DNA from: Veillonella criceti
GTDB lineage: Bacteria; Bacillota; Negativicutes; Veillonellales; Veillonellaceae
Direction of reading: 5' to 3'
Assembly (NCBI RefSeq): GCF_900460315.1
Contig: NZ_UHIO01000001.1
Coordinates: 1,254,501 to 1,318,500 of the forward strand
DNA: 64,000 nucleotides
Under the pieces are notes generated by a model. It ran no database searches. It was not told the origin of the DNA and was given only the letters and a program-made list of their open reading frames with translations. This document shows positions 17,413 to 26,502 of the stretch, piece after piece (position 1 is the stretch's first letter; each line of letters starts with the position of its first letter). The position numbers and the translations under genes were made by a program.

Positions 17413-18327
17413 TTAACTGATTTTTTTATCATTATAATCAGATAAAAATAGATTTACAATCTCATTAAACGCTTGAGGTGCCTCTACATGCACATTATGA
17501 CCTACATTAGGTACAATTACATGAGATACATTTTCACAAACCCCAAATATCATTTGACCGATGTCCGTATATTTCGTATCTAATTCGCCTGACACATACA
17601 GTATTTCTATTGGTAACTCCGAAATCGCATGGCCCACATAGACCGTCTGGCCTTGCCCTGTACCACGCAATGTATGTGCTAATACCTCTGGCGTATTACT
17701 CAATCGGCGATCTTTAATCGTCTGTTGCACCGCTGAAGATATTAATTTTTGTGTTTCAAAAATAGGCAACTGAGACCACATGGCTTCAAACCATTCAATC
17801 GAATGGTTTTCTATTTTATGCGCTAAGGCTTCATCAGCCTTAGCCCGTTCTTGACGAGCCTTCATATCTTCTATACCGGGCGACGCCGATTCCAATAATA
17901 AAAACAACAATCGTTCAGGCTCATACATAGCCGCATATTGTAACGCTATGCGGCCACCCATTGAATACCCTAATATGCCATAGGGTTCGCGCCCTACCAA
18001 TGTATGAATCAAGGTATATAAATGCCGTAGCACCGTATCTAACTGGTACATGACAGGGTCATTCGAACGGTCCGATACACCATGGCCTAAAAAATCAACA
18101 CAATACAGCCTAAAGCCAGGAATTGTTAATTTATCCCATGTATCACCGGCTTCTGCAAAACCATGAAGACAGATTAAAGGCATACCTTCACCACGCAATG
18201 CCACATGATAAGAAACATTATCAATGTTAATGTACACATCATCTGCAGCCTCTAATACCGCTTCTACTTCTGACCGTTCACCTTGGTCATATACGCGTGT
18301 TTCGTCTGTATCAAATTCATGCTTCAT
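17413..18327 (-). CDS. menH: SHCHC synthase-like alpha/beta hydrolase
   Basis: Alpha/beta hydrolase fold, 304 aa, longer than E. coli MenH by an N-terminal stretch rich in acidic residues (about residues 1-35). Seen: LICLHGFAEAGDTWDKL near residue 55, the nucleophile elbow GYSMGGRIALQYA near 120, the acid in VSGELDTKY, and the catalytic histidine in VPNVGHNVHVEAP. Function, removal of pyruvate from SEPHCHC, is inferred from overlap with menD (11 bases). Start at the ATG at 18327 rather than an in-frame GTG two codons earlier. Weak point: the ribosome site is only GGTAAG. Confidence 0.85.
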   Translation of the reverse strand: MKHEFDTDETRVYDQGERSEVEAVLEAADDVYINIDNVSYHVALRGEGMPLICLHGFAEAGDTWDKLTIPGFRLYCVDFLGHGVSDRSNDPVMYQLDTVLRHLYTLIHTLVGREPYGILGYSMGGRIALQYAAMYEPERLLFLLLESASPGIEDMKARQERAKADEALAHKIENHSIEWFEAMWSQLPIFETQKLISSAVQQTIKDRRLSNTPEVLAHTLRGTGQGQTVYVGHAISELPIEILYVSGELDTKYTDIGQMIFGVCENVSHVIVPNVGHNVHVEAPQAFNEIVNLFLSDYNDKKIS

Positions 18328-20035
18328 ACACACTTACCGTATACTTTCTGTGAAGTTCACGACTAACTTCACGATTTGTTTTCACTTCTAATATATGGAT
18401 GCCACCCTCCTGTTGCGCCTCTTGTAAGAGACTAGGAAAGGATTCGTACGCCGTAACGACTTGATAATGTATTCCCATAAGGTCAGCCAAAGCACTATAT
18501 GTAAGGCCTTGAGGCGTTCCAAATAAATACTCAAAATGAGTTACTCCTTTTTGTGGCAAATATTCAAAAATACCACCACCATCATTATTAAAGAGCACTA
18601 TAACAAGATTTAGACCTTCTGTCTTCCCCATAACAAGGCCATTCATATCATGAAAAAAGGATAAATCACCAGTAACTAATATAGTCGGTTCACCATAAGC
18701 AGCACCAATCCCTAAAGCCGTAGATTCTATACCATCGATGCCATTAATCCCACGATTTCCATATACGGAAATCGAAGACGTGCCTCGTTGCCAGAAATAA
18801 TCAAAATCACGAATTGGCATACTATTAGACACTACTACATTTGTGCCTGCAGTAACACATTGCTGTAAGCTATGGACAAAACGCCCCTCGAATAAAGTAG
18901 GCTCGGTAGCCACTTTATTTAATTGCTTACGCATTAACGCTTGCGCCCGTTGCCAACGCTTTAGATAGGTAGGCGCGGTTGATGGATTCATGTCTTGTCT
19001 TACCGTATCTAATACACTCACCATTTGAGTAGCCCAGGCCATAGGATCGACCTGAAGTACTACATTCGTCGTCAATGCGCCATTACGATACATTGCCCCT
19101 GGATCTATCTGATAGCAAATAGCCTCATGTTGCGCTTTTACAAATTGTTGTAGTCGTTTTGATACAGGAATTTGCCCCACTAATAAAATATACTCCGGAG
19201 TCAGTTCCGCTTGCCACTCTGAATCACTCAAAAAGGCATCATAGCTGTCTATCACAATTTCATCATCAATAGCCCGCATAGGCGATAAGGGATCCGCTAC
19301 AATAGGCATGTGTAACTGCTGAGCTAATTTTAATAGACTGTCCCTATAATTAACTGACCACGATTCATAGCCAGTCAACGGACCACATACCATAATGCCA
19401 CGTTTCCCCATAAGATCCTTAGCAAGACTTTCGCAAACCTCTATTGTGAGTTGTCCTTGACCTAATACTTTTTTAAAGGGTACTTTTTGACGTCCCTTTT
19501 CAAAATGTGTAGCACTCAACTCAGGTACTAACGGTTCTCGCAATGGCACGTTAATATGAACAGGACCAGGTACTACATCAGTAGCTGCCATATAGGCCCG
19601 ATTCATCACTTGCCGCGGATATATAAAATCATCCGCCTGCGGACTTAACGTTTCAAAATATCGCACATAGGACCCAAAAAGCTTAACTTGATCCATCGTC
19701 TGCGGAGCCCCTATAAACTGTGCTTCTGGTGGTCGATCGGCCGTTAATACAATCAAGGGTACACGACTATAATACGCCTCAATAAGAGCTGGATAGTAAT
19801 GGGCCCCTGCTGAACCAGACGTGCACACTAGAACTACTGGTGTTTGCGAACGCTTTGCAATGCCTAAAGCAAAAAAAGCGGCTGACCGTTCATCAATATT
19901 CATATATGTTTTGTATTGTCCATGAGCCATAAACAGCATGGCCATGGTCGTTGACCTTGAACCACCGCTAAAAACCACTTGACGGGCTCCTAGTTGGTAC
20001 AGTTCATCTACAGCAGCTGCTATATATTCATTCAT
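18317..20035 (-). CDS. menD: SEPHCHC synthase
   Basis: Thiamine-diphosphate enzyme that adds 2-oxoglutarate to isochorismate. 572 aa, normal length. Seen: QVVFSGGSRSTTMAML (family CPGSRST region), TSGSAGAHYYPALIEAYYS and PLIVLTADRPPE in the N-terminal domain, and the ThDP-binding GDLSFFHDMNGLV with NNDGGGIFEYLPQ near residue 490. The first Cys-Pro of the usual CPGSRS is replaced by Phe-Ser. I start at the ATG at 20035, which has GAGGT 7-8 bases before it; the ATG two codons earlier is too close to the ribosome site. 15 bases downstream of menF. Confidence 0.94.
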   Translation of the reverse strand: MNEYIAAAVDELYQLGARQVVFSGGSRSTTMAMLFMAHGQYKTYMNIDERSAAFFALGIAKRSQTPVVLVCTSGSAGAHYYPALIEAYYSRVPLIVLTADRPPEAQFIGAPQTMDQVKLFGSYVRYFETLSPQADDFIYPRQVMNRAYMAATDVVPGPVHINVPLREPLVPELSATHFEKGRQKVPFKKVLGQGQLTIEVCESLAKDLMGKRGIMVCGPLTGYESWSVNYRDSLLKLAQQLHMPIVADPLSPMRAIDDEIVIDSYDAFLSDSEWQAELTPEYILLVGQIPVSKRLQQFVKAQHEAICYQIDPGAMYRNGALTTNVVLQVDPMAWATQMVSVLDTVRQDMNPSTAPTYLKRWQRAQALMRKQLNKVATEPTLFEGRFVHSLQQCVTAGTNVVVSNSMPIRDFDYFWQRGTSSISVYGNRGINGIDGIESTALGIGAAYGEPTILVTGDLSFFHDMNGLVMGKTEGLNLVIVLFNNDGGGIFEYLPQKGVTHFEYLFGTPQGLTYSALADLMGIHYQVVTAYESFPSLLQEAQQEGGIHILEVKTNREVSRELHRKYTVSVYEA

Positions 20036-20050
20036 AGTCATACCTCAACA

Positions 20051-21214
20051 TTATAATGCTTTTAAAATGGTTTGTAATTTAGTCGCGGTTTCTGTATATT
20101 CCGCTTCACAATCTGACTCAGCTACTACACCACAGCCAGCATAGGCATATAAATCCTGGCCATGAATTAACGCAGAGCGAATACCTACAATTAATAAGCC
20201 ATCCCCTGCTTCACGAAATAAAGGTGTATTGCCACATACCCAGCCTACGGGCGAAGCATATAACCCCCGTTCATAGGGCTCATACGTTTTTAATACTTGT
20301 AAGGCTTTTTCTCTAGGTTCACCACCCATAGCTGGCGTTGGATGCAATGCTTTGGCCATCGTTAAGATGGAATCGTTTGTATCATGACCATATAACAACG
20401 TGCGCAAATGATACAAATTAGGTAATTCCATAATATGCGTATCCTGTACGTCTACCTTATCACATAAAGTAAGCATAGTTTGGCGAATCCGATCAATGAC
20501 AATCTGGTGTTCACGTAAATTCTTAGCATCCGTAAGTAATCGTTCACCACCATCTTGAATATCATCTTTTTTAAGCGTCCCCGCTAGAGCATAACTCATA
20601 AAGTCCTGACCGCGTTTACGAACCAATACTTCTGGCGAAGCCCCTAAAAAGACAGCCTCACCTTTTGCATACGCAAAAATAAAGGCTCCTTGATTCTGTT
20701 CAACTAAATTATGAATAATAGAAGTTACCTGGAAAGGCCTATCACTATGAAAGGCCACTTTGCGAGACGCTACAACCTTTTTGACTTCACCGCTCTGAAT
20801 CGACTTTTGAATGCCTTCAAATAAACGTTCCCAAGCAGGGTAATCACCAGTGGTTACCATTTCATATGTATGTTTTATGTGAGGCACGACTGTCTCTGTT
20901 ATAACCGGTGCTATACTATCTGCGGTCACCCAATACGCCTTGCCTTCTTCTTTCACATAGTAATAAGTAAATACTACTAGCTCATTCCCCATATCCTGCC
21001 AAGTAGAATCATTCATCGTATCAAAAAAACTTTGACTATACCAAGCCCAAGGGTACTCGGGTAATTCGGCTTCTGTAATTCGTTTCACCCGACCAGCCGC
21101 CACAATCACACGATTGACCTGCGTATCATGCCAGTATACGCGCTCTGACCCTTCAAACTGTTGCCATACAGCTAAAGGATTGGTTACCTCTGTTGGAAAA
21201 ATTGTATATTTCAT
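20051..21214 (-). CDS. menF: Isochorismate synthase
   Basis: Chorismate-binding enzyme that makes isochorismate for menaquinone. 387 aa from the ATG at 21214 (GAGG 6 bases before it). Seen in the C-terminal chorismate domain: KVVASRKVAF, AFIFAYAKGEAVFLGASPEVL, ALAGTLKKD, LHPTPAMGGEPREKAL, and AYAGCGVVAESDCEAEY with the metal-binding glutamates. A salicylate or siderophore role is possible for the family, but being first in menFDH makes menaquinone the clear choice. An extended -10 promoter lies 35 bases upstream. Confidence 0.93.
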   Translation of the reverse strand: MKYTIFPTEVTNPLAVWQQFEGSERVYWHDTQVNRVIVAAGRVKRITEAELPEYPWAWYSQSFFDTMNDSTWQDMGNELVVFTYYYVKEEGKAYWVTADSIAPVITETVVPHIKHTYEMVTTGDYPAWERLFEGIQKSIQSGEVKKVVASRKVAFHSDRPFQVTSIIHNLVEQNQGAFIFAYAKGEAVFLGASPEVLVRKRGQDFMSYALAGTLKKDDIQDGGERLLTDAKNLREHQIVIDRIRQTMLTLCDKVDVQDTHIMELPNLYHLRTLLYGHDTNDSILTMAKALHPTPAMGGEPREKALQVLKTYEPYERGLYASPVGWVCGNTPLFREAGDGLLIVGIRSALIHGQDLYAYAGCGVVAESDCEAEYTETATKLQTILKAL

Positions 21215-21248
21215 AAAAATCCTCATTAGTAAACTTTGTTAACAACTT

Positions 21249-21257
21249 ATTATACCA
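21249..21257 (-). promoter_or_regulatory. Extended -10 promoter of the men operon
   Basis: TGG followed by TATAAT on the minus strand, giving a leader of about 28 bases before menF. No good -35 is present, as expected for extended -10 promoters. It lies just past the terminator of the upstream regulator gene. Confidence 0.6.
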
Positions 21258-21275
21258 CTGTCACGGACTAAAAGA

Positions 21276-21297
21276 AAACCGCCTCTATAGGCGGTTT
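21276..21297 (-). terminator. Terminator of the CzrA-like regulator gene
   Basis: 8-bp stem AAACCGCC/GGCGGTTT, 6-base loop, followed on the minus strand by TTTTCTTTT. It separates the regulator from the men operon. Confidence 0.85.
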
Positions 21298-21318
21298 ATC
21301 TAATATATACAATTGTCT

Positions 21319-21615
21319 TTACTGATGCGAAACGTGTTCAATCCCTTGACTTAACAGTACCACGACATGGTCATCATTTAAACTATATAAAGCTGTTTTA
21401 CCTTCTTTGCGGAAAGTAACTAAACGCGCTTGGCGCAACACTCGTAACTGATGAGATATGGCAGACTGTCCCATGCCCATTGCTTCTGCAATATCAGTCA
21501 CACACATCTCCTTATTCAATAACTGTTGTACAATACGCAACCGTGTTGAATCGCCCAACACTTTAAATAAATCAGCCAATTGTTGCACATCTACTTGCGC
21601 TTGACTTACATCCAT
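21319..21615 (-). CDS. ArsR/SmtB-family zinc-sensing regulator, CzrA-like
   Basis: 98 aa winged-helix repressor. The C-terminal helix has the complete alpha-5 metal site of CzrA/SmtB: Asp81, His83, His94 and His97, with the same D-x-H-x10-H-x2-H spacing as CzrA Asp84/His86/His97/His100. The alpha-3 site is degenerate (EMCVTDIAE, one Cys only), so this is a zinc or cobalt sensor rather than an arsenic or cadmium one. Recognition helix: GQSAISHQLRVLRQARLV. No zinc exporter gene is adjacent; upstream on the same strand is a membrane-protein pair, downstream past a terminator is the men operon. An AT-rich palindrome at 21654-21677 is its likely operator. Confidence 0.9.
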   Translation of the reverse strand: MDVSQAQVDVQQLADLFKVLGDSTRLRIVQQLLNKEMCVTDIAEAMGMGQSAISHQLRVLRQARLVTFRKEGKTALYSLNDDHVVVLLSQGIEHVSHQ

Positions 21616-21653
21616 GACCCCACTCCTATTTTCTACGAATTTGACTTATCTTT

Positions 21654-21677
21654 TATTATATACCTAAACATATAATA
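21654..21677. promoter_or_regulatory. Likely operator of the CzrA-like regulator
   Basis: Inverted repeat TATTATAT / ATATAATA with an 8-base spacer, 38 bases before the regulator start and 15 bases after the end of the GDYXXLXY gene. ArsR/SmtB proteins bind AT-rich repeats of this size. The arm also contains a possible -10 TATAAT. Confidence 0.5.
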
Positions 21678-21692
21678 TAAGCCAGTCTTATT

Positions 21693-22319
21693 TTATTCAC
21701 CAGCAATCGCCACCATACCCATAGTAGTCGGCTCTCCAATTTGTTCTACAGGCGTACGACTATCAAGTTCTTGTTGCGATTCACTTTCAGGTGTTGCCAT
21801 TTCTAACGCTACGCCTCGTGAATATACACCGGTTACAATTCCATAACCATCTTTAATTTTCAACGTAGCCAATAAGGTTCCTTTATACGTCGTGTAAAAT
21901 TGAGGATTTACTTTATTTAAATCTAGCGTTACACGGTTGAACAGCAATTGAAATTCTACCTCAGTACCATCAATTTTAGTGACTCTAGCTAAAATATAAT
22001 CTCCGGTAGCTGGTTTTGTATCCGCTACTCCTTTTACTTCCAAAATACCATTGGCTTTAGGGCTAACCCACACATATACTTCTTGATTAATGGCTGGTAA
22101 ACGACCACCTTGCCAAGAGGCTCGACTTCCTAAAAATTTTACTTCTAAATAATCAGACGGAATCCAACTCGCCGTCCGCGACAAAGTAACAGGCCACTGA
22201 TATTCGCCACCACCTTGCAATAAAGAAGTAGACCGTTGTTGAATAAAGAAAGGAGACACTAACGTAATCGCTGCCACTACTAAAAAGAGTAGCCATTTCA
22301 CATATACTTTATTTAGCAT
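21693..22319 (-). CDS. GDYXXLXY-domain membrane-anchored protein
   Basis: 208 aa. One N-terminal membrane segment (residues 8-26), then an extracytoplasmic domain with PSDYLEVKF near residue 55, a variant of the GDYxxLxY motif that names the family, and ATGDYILARVTKI near 104. The tail from about residue 175 is low-complexity and acidic. Such proteins are regularly encoded next to DUF2157 or DUF4401 membrane proteins, as here (11-base overlap with the gene upstream). Biochemical role is unknown. The last residues run to MVAIAGE, and no C-terminal anchor is seen. Confidence 0.8.
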   Translation of the reverse strand: MLNKVYVKWLLFLVVAAITLVSPFFIQQRSTSLLQGGGEYQWPVTLSRTASWIPSDYLEVKFLGSRASWQGGRLPAINQEVYVWVSPKANGILEVKGVADTKPATGDYILARVTKIDGTEVEFQLLFNRVTLDLNKVNPQFYTTYKGTLLATLKIKDGYGIVTGVYSRGVALEMATPESESQQELDSRTPVEQIGEPTTMGMVAIAGE

Positions 22320-23847
22320 CTGATGAGTCCTCCTTTCGTACTAAACGGTTAGGATCATTTAGTTTTATTTCACTGGAAGGGATAGAAGAAGTACTCACAC
22401 TTTCACCCACTTCATTAGCCGTCACGGTGGTTTCAGCCGTCTTATCTGCCAATGACGTAGTCTCCGTTTTAGTATCAGCTGCCTCCTCAACCATGATTTC
22501 ACTAGCCTTCTTACGACGCATACGTCGTGAAGCATTTGCCACCGACGAGTTAATCCGTCCCTGCTGTGCTTGTTTACGCCACATATAGAAGAGATTGACT
22601 ACAAATATAGCCGCCCCCACAATAATAAAGGTAAAGCCTCGTTCTACAAAGGTAAATGCAGGATCAAAGAAGCGGGCCCCAATGATAGCTAAGAAAGTAA
22701 AAATACAACCATTCACCAAGGCAACACGCTTAGCCATGGTGCCCTGCCACAATAGGACAATTGCTAAACAAATCACATAAAGATTAAAAATAATAGACAC
22801 TGTTAATGGTGCAACACCGCCATGAGCCAGGCCCATAAGTATCCCCACTACAAGGGGACATAACGTAATCAATAATTCAGGCCCCTGCCGTTTCTGCCAT
22901 AAAGCATGTAGGCCACCTACCACGAGTGCCAAAGCTAATATAGCTAACACAATACTCAACCAGCCTACATTAGCTACAGCTTCTTCTTGCCAGGTGCGCA
23001 AAAAAGTACCATATACCACTACATACATGAGCCCCAATACACCAACACCACGGAACGGCAACGACCAAATACCTTGTTCTCGTGATAAACTCCCCAGTGC
23101 ATAGGTAGCGGCCGATAAAGCAGCAACAAAGAATAAACCTAATGATAATTGATATGAATTAATTGTAAAGAAAATAGCGCCAAAAATAGCCCCTACATAC
23201 ACCCAAGATAACCATAACACAGACAAGTAAGACTGTGTCCGTTTACGTAATTGCTCGGCAAAGAAAGGACTGCCAGCGGCTAATAAGAGCCATAACCAAA
23301 TAGGCTCGCCCCAAATAGTCACATCATGAGCCGATACACTCCAACAAAGGGCAATCAACAAATAAACTATCATAGTAAAATTAGAGCCGAGTAAATAGAC
23401 AACGGGCAACAATAAAACCATGCAAATGAGTGCATAAAAGCCCATGCCTTCACCCGTATAATAGGTATCAGCCATAAGCCACGTAGATAGAATCAGCGCT
23501 AAGGCATAAAATAAGCCTACACATTCAGCATATAAACTACTTCGTGGTGTTTTCCACACGCCAAGCCCCAGAGCAACAACAGCCACTAATAAAAGCGCAA
23601 TACACCAATCCATACGGCCTGCTGGTGAAAAACTATACCAATAACCAGCAAACAATAAAAATAAACCTAAACTAATTAACAGCAACCCTAAAAGTAATAC
23701 CAATAATCGGCGCCAAGAAGGGCCGTTCTTCGTTTCAATGGTACCATAAAAAACACGCATCTGGGCGGCATGTTCTTTACTAATCCATCCTTTTTCTTCC
23801 CATGTAGGTAATTGTTCATGAAGCCAAACAATGCGTTGTTTATTCAT
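22309..23847 (-). CDS. DUF2157 polytopic membrane protein
   Basis: 512 aa. The N-terminal soluble part (WLHEQLPTWEEKGWISKEHA) is the DUF2157 signature, followed by about twelve hydrophobic helices (residues 45-410) and a hydrophilic C-terminal tail of about 100 residues rich in Thr, Ser, Glu and Lys with a basic patch SRRMRRKKAS. Function is unknown in the family. Partnered with the GDYXXLXY gene, which it overlaps. The basic and acidic tail is a lineage-specific addition. Confidence 0.82.
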   Translation of the reverse strand: MNKQRIVWLHEQLPTWEEKGWISKEHAAQMRVFYGTIETKNGPSWRRLLVLLLGLLLISLGLFLLFAGYWYSFSPAGRMDWCIALLLVAVVALGLGVWKTPRSSLYAECVGLFYALALILSTWLMADTYYTGEGMGFYALICMVLLLPVVYLLGSNFTMIVYLLIALCWSVSAHDVTIWGEPIWLWLLLAAGSPFFAEQLRKRTQSYLSVLWLSWVYVGAIFGAIFFTINSYQLSLGLFFVAALSAATYALGSLSREQGIWSLPFRGVGVLGLMYVVVYGTFLRTWQEEAVANVGWLSIVLAILALALVVGGLHALWQKRQGPELLITLCPLVVGILMGLAHGGVAPLTVSIIFNLYVICLAIVLLWQGTMAKRVALVNGCIFTFLAIIGARFFDPAFTFVERGFTFIIVGAAIFVVNLFYMWRKQAQQGRINSSVANASRRMRRKKASEIMVEEAADTKTETTSLADKTAETTVTANEVGESVSTSSIPSSEIKLNDPNRLVRKEDSSDAK

Positions 23848-23864
23848 AGCGCCTCCATTCCAAA

Positions 23865-23898
23865 AAGAGGCTTTGCCCTATGGCGAGCAAAGCCTCTT
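23865..23898 (-). terminator. Terminator of the universal stress protein gene
   Basis: Perfect 12-bp stem AAGAGGCTTTGC with its complement, a 10-base loop, followed by TTTTT on the minus strand. Confidence 0.9.
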
Positions 23899-23909
23899 AT
23901 ATGACAATC

Positions 23910-24359
23910 TTATTTTACAACGAGCACTGGACAAGTAGAATGACTCGTTACATAACTACTTACACTGCCCATGAATAAGCCTTTCAAAGGTCCTAAGCCA
24001 CGGCTACCCATAACAATTAAATCAGCATTAAATTTTTTGGCAACGGCCAAAACAGCTGGGCCAGGTGAACCGACTTCAAATACATTTTTCACAGCAATAT
24101 CAGCAGGTACATCTTTAGCCACTTCTTCAAGGATTTTCTTACCTGTTTCTTCCATATCTTCTGCAATTTGTTCGGACACATAGCCACCACTAATTGGGGT
24201 TTGGTCAAAATTAGAGATAGCAGAAACAATATTAGCTACATGTACAATGATAAGCTGAGCTTCATTGCGTTCGCAAATAGAAATCGCATGTTGTAATGCA
24301 CGTTTCGAGTTTTCAGAACCATCAGCTGGTACTACAATTGTTTTGTATTCTACTTTCAT
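23910..24359 (-). CDS. Universal stress protein, UspA family
   Basis: 149 aa single-domain protein. Seen: YKTIVVPADGSENSKRALQHA at the N-terminus and the ATP-binding pattern VMGSRGLGPLKGLFMGSVSS near residues 115-135, with the final strand CPVLVVK. It probably binds ATP. The start at 24359 has GGGAGGG 7 bases before it; a longer frame includes a 5'-UTR hairpin (24379-24397) and is rejected. Single-gene unit closed by its own strong terminator. Confidence 0.92.
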   Translation of the reverse strand: MKVEYKTIVVPADGSENSKRALQHAISICERNEAQLIIVHVANIVSAISNFDQTPISGGYVSEQIAEDMEETGKKILEEVAKDVPADIAVKNVFEVGSPGPAVLAVAKKFNADLIVMGSRGLGPLKGLFMGSVSSYVTSHSTCPVLVVK

Positions 24360-24378
24360 ATGAATCCCTCCCACTGGC

Positions 24379-24397
24379 GAATGAGCTTTCCTCATTC
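24379..24397 (-). other. Hairpin in the leader of the universal stress gene
   Basis: 7-bp stem GAATGAG/CTCATTC with a 5-base loop just upstream of the ribosome site. It may affect mRNA stability or end read-through from the secreted-protein gene; no U run follows. Confidence 0.35.
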
Positions 24398-24476
24398 ACT
24401 ATGACTTCTTCTATATTTAAGTATTCTCTACCAATATATAAAAGTCCTTTTTTCTTTTGAAAAAAATTTTAAAATT

Positions 24477-25715
24477 TTATAACACAATCGTCCCACTAGT
24501 CATAAGACCTTTATGTTGAATACGAACTCCTTCTACAAGCTTCATTAATTCATCAAGAGGTTGCCCATTATCCGGTGTCATAACGCGAGCTACTACAGCT
24601 TGTCCTTTATCAGTCAATGTAATATAAGAAGCAAACTTAATAGCACTACTGTCCCCTCGTTGTAAAGTGCCCGCAATTAAACTGCCTGTATTATGATTAT
24701 CAATCAAGGTTTTGTATACTTCAATCGTAGCCCCATAATTATTCACTAACTCTTCTACATAATAATCCGCCATTTCTTGACGCGCCGTCATCGTTGGATA
24801 CGCTGTTGTCGAATCGAGCGTTACTGTTTTTTCCATAGGGAATAAACCCACTTCAATGCGATAGCTATCTTTAGACAATACAGCCCCTGTATTGCCCTTA
24901 GTTAATACCTTAAAGCCTTTTGGTTTTACAAAACTGATTTCATCATTTAATACTAAATCCCCTACATTGCGGTATTTCTCTTTAAGAAGTTTGAAGGACG
25001 GAACAATGGTTTTCACAATTCCCTGTGTCATATAATCTGTATATTTACTTGGATACATCATAGTCAATGTATAACGCTGCGTAGGGTCCTGCGCCATAAT
25101 AAATTCTGCATCAAAGAAAGTAGAACCAGTTTCACCGGCATCGCTACGTACAAAAGAATCCCAACGAGCTGTAGTTGCTCCTTTATAATCAAATAAATCC
25201 CCGTCTAGTACATAGCCCTTAAGGTCCGGACGATTTTCACGCCATAATGTCAAATAGCGGTCTTTGGTCATGTCTGCTACTGGTTCATTATACCAAGTCG
25301 AATTCCAATCAGCTAAGCTCACATTGCCGGTTACAATATTATCTCGTTTCGTAAATGATACAAGAAATGGTTCTGCAATCGAGCTTTCAGCTAAATTAAA
25401 GAAGTAACCGCGTTCAGTACTGCCATCTTCCTTGCCTTGTGATTCATAACGCCCATTTGTTAAACGCCATGGTACTGTAAATGTAAAGCCCTCATGGTAA
25501 TCACGCACTTCTGTCGTAACAGTTGTCGCATATGACTGATAGGCGGCTGGTAAACTAGCTTCACTGTGTACGCCACGTGCTTCAAAGGTCTGTGCTTGAG
25601 CTGTTGCCTTCGTTGTATCATAAGCAGGTAAACTCTTTGCATACGCCGTTCCCACTACACCTAATAGAGCCCCTACGGCTAACGTAGCCAGTTTTGCTTG
25701 CCAATGTTGCTTCAT
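24477..25715 (-). CDS. Secreted protein of unknown function, attached to amino-acid ABC operon
   Basis: 412 aa with a signal peptide (residues 1-26, ending GTAYA before KSLPAYD). I do not recognise a family. The mature part looks like two related segments: each has a FTVPWRLTNGRY or ISFVKPKGFKVL type of opening and an AEFIMAQDPTQRYTLTMMYP or LIAGTLQRGDSSAIKFASY type of closing hydrophobic strand, so a duplicated domain is possible. No cysteines are apparent. It begins 16 bases after the glnQ-type gene ends, so it is probably translated from the same mRNA as the amino-acid importer. Confidence 0.7.
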   Translation of the reverse strand: MKQHWQAKLATLAVGALLGVVGTAYAKSLPAYDTTKATAQAQTFEARGVHSEASLPAAYQSYATTVTTEVRDYHEGFTFTVPWRLTNGRYESQGKEDGSTERGYFFNLAESSIAEPFLVSFTKRDNIVTGNVSLADWNSTWYNEPVADMTKDRYLTLWRENRPDLKGYVLDGDLFDYKGATTARWDSFVRSDAGETGSTFFDAEFIMAQDPTQRYTLTMMYPSKYTDYMTQGIVKTIVPSFKLLKEKYRNVGDLVLNDEISFVKPKGFKVLTKGNTGAVLSKDSYRIEVGLFPMEKTVTLDSTTAYPTMTARQEMADYYVEELVNNYGATIEVYKTLIDNHNTGSLIAGTLQRGDSSAIKFASYITLTDKGQAVVARVMTPDNGQPLDELMKLVEGVRIQHKGLMTSGTIVL

Positions 25716-25731
25716 AATATAAGTCTCCTTT

Positions 25732-26490
25732 TTATAGCATAGAATCTAAAAATGCTTTGGTACGTGGCGACTTAGGGTTGGCGAAAATAGCTTCTGGTTC
25801 ACCCTCTTCTTGGATAATTCCATCGGCCATAAAAATAATACGATCAGCCACTTGTCGCGCAAAGGCCATTTCATGCGTTACGATAATCATGGTCATATGC
25901 TCTTCAGCTAATTGTTGAATGGTCCGAAGCACTTCACCTGTCAATTCAGGATCAAGAGCCGATGTAGGTTCATCAAACAGCATAATACTTGGATTCATCG
26001 CCAATGCACGGGCAATCGCTACTCGCTGTTTTTGTCCACCAGATAACTTAGCTGGATATACATCTCGTTTTTCCCATAAACCCACTTTTTTAAGCAATTG
26101 TTCCGCTACAGGTGCTATTTCAGAACTCTTCATGCCTTTTACCATTTGAGGCGCGATTAAAATATTATCCCATACAGTCATATGTGGAAATAGATTAAAT
26201 TGCTGAAATACCATCCCCATTTGTAACAATAGCTGTTGCTGTGTTTTTTTATCACTATATACAGCAGGACCTTCCCCTGTCGTTTGTACCAAAGGTGTAC
26301 CATCTACTACTATTGTACCACGGTCTATCATTTCTAGCTGACCTAAACAACGTAAAAAAGTAGATTTTCCTGATCCAGAGGGGCCAATAATCGCCACAAC
26401 CTCGCCTTTTGCCATAGATAAACTTACATTTTTCAGAACAGGTAAGCCCTCAAAGCTTTTTTCTATCTGTTTCATTTCAATAAAGCTCAT
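25732..26490 (-). CDS. Polar amino-acid ABC transporter ATP-binding protein, GlnQ type
   Basis: 252 aa ATPase of a polar amino-acid importer. Walker [10 protein letters not shown] at residues 36-44, Q-loop [14 protein letters not shown], signature [15 protein letters not shown], Walker [15 protein letters not shown] and switch histidine [11 protein letters not shown] small insert between Walker A and the Q-loop ([18 protein letters not shown]) is longer than in GlnQ. 12 bases downstream of the permease gene. Confidence 0.96.
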   Translation of the reverse strand: MSFIEMKQIEKSFEGLPVLKNVSLSMAKGEVVAIIGPSGSGKSTFLRCLGQLEMIDRGTIVVDGTPLVQTTGEGPAVYSDKKTQQQLLLQMGMVFQQFNLFPHMTVWDNILIAPQMVKGMKSSEIAPVAEQLLKKVGLWEKRDVYPAKLSGGQKQRVAIARALAMNPSIMLFDEPTSALDPELTGEVLRTIQQLAEEHMTMIIVTHEMAFARQVADRIIFMADGIIQEEGEPEAIFANPKSPRTKAFLDSML

Positions 26491-26502
26491 AATGTTTCGC
26501 TC

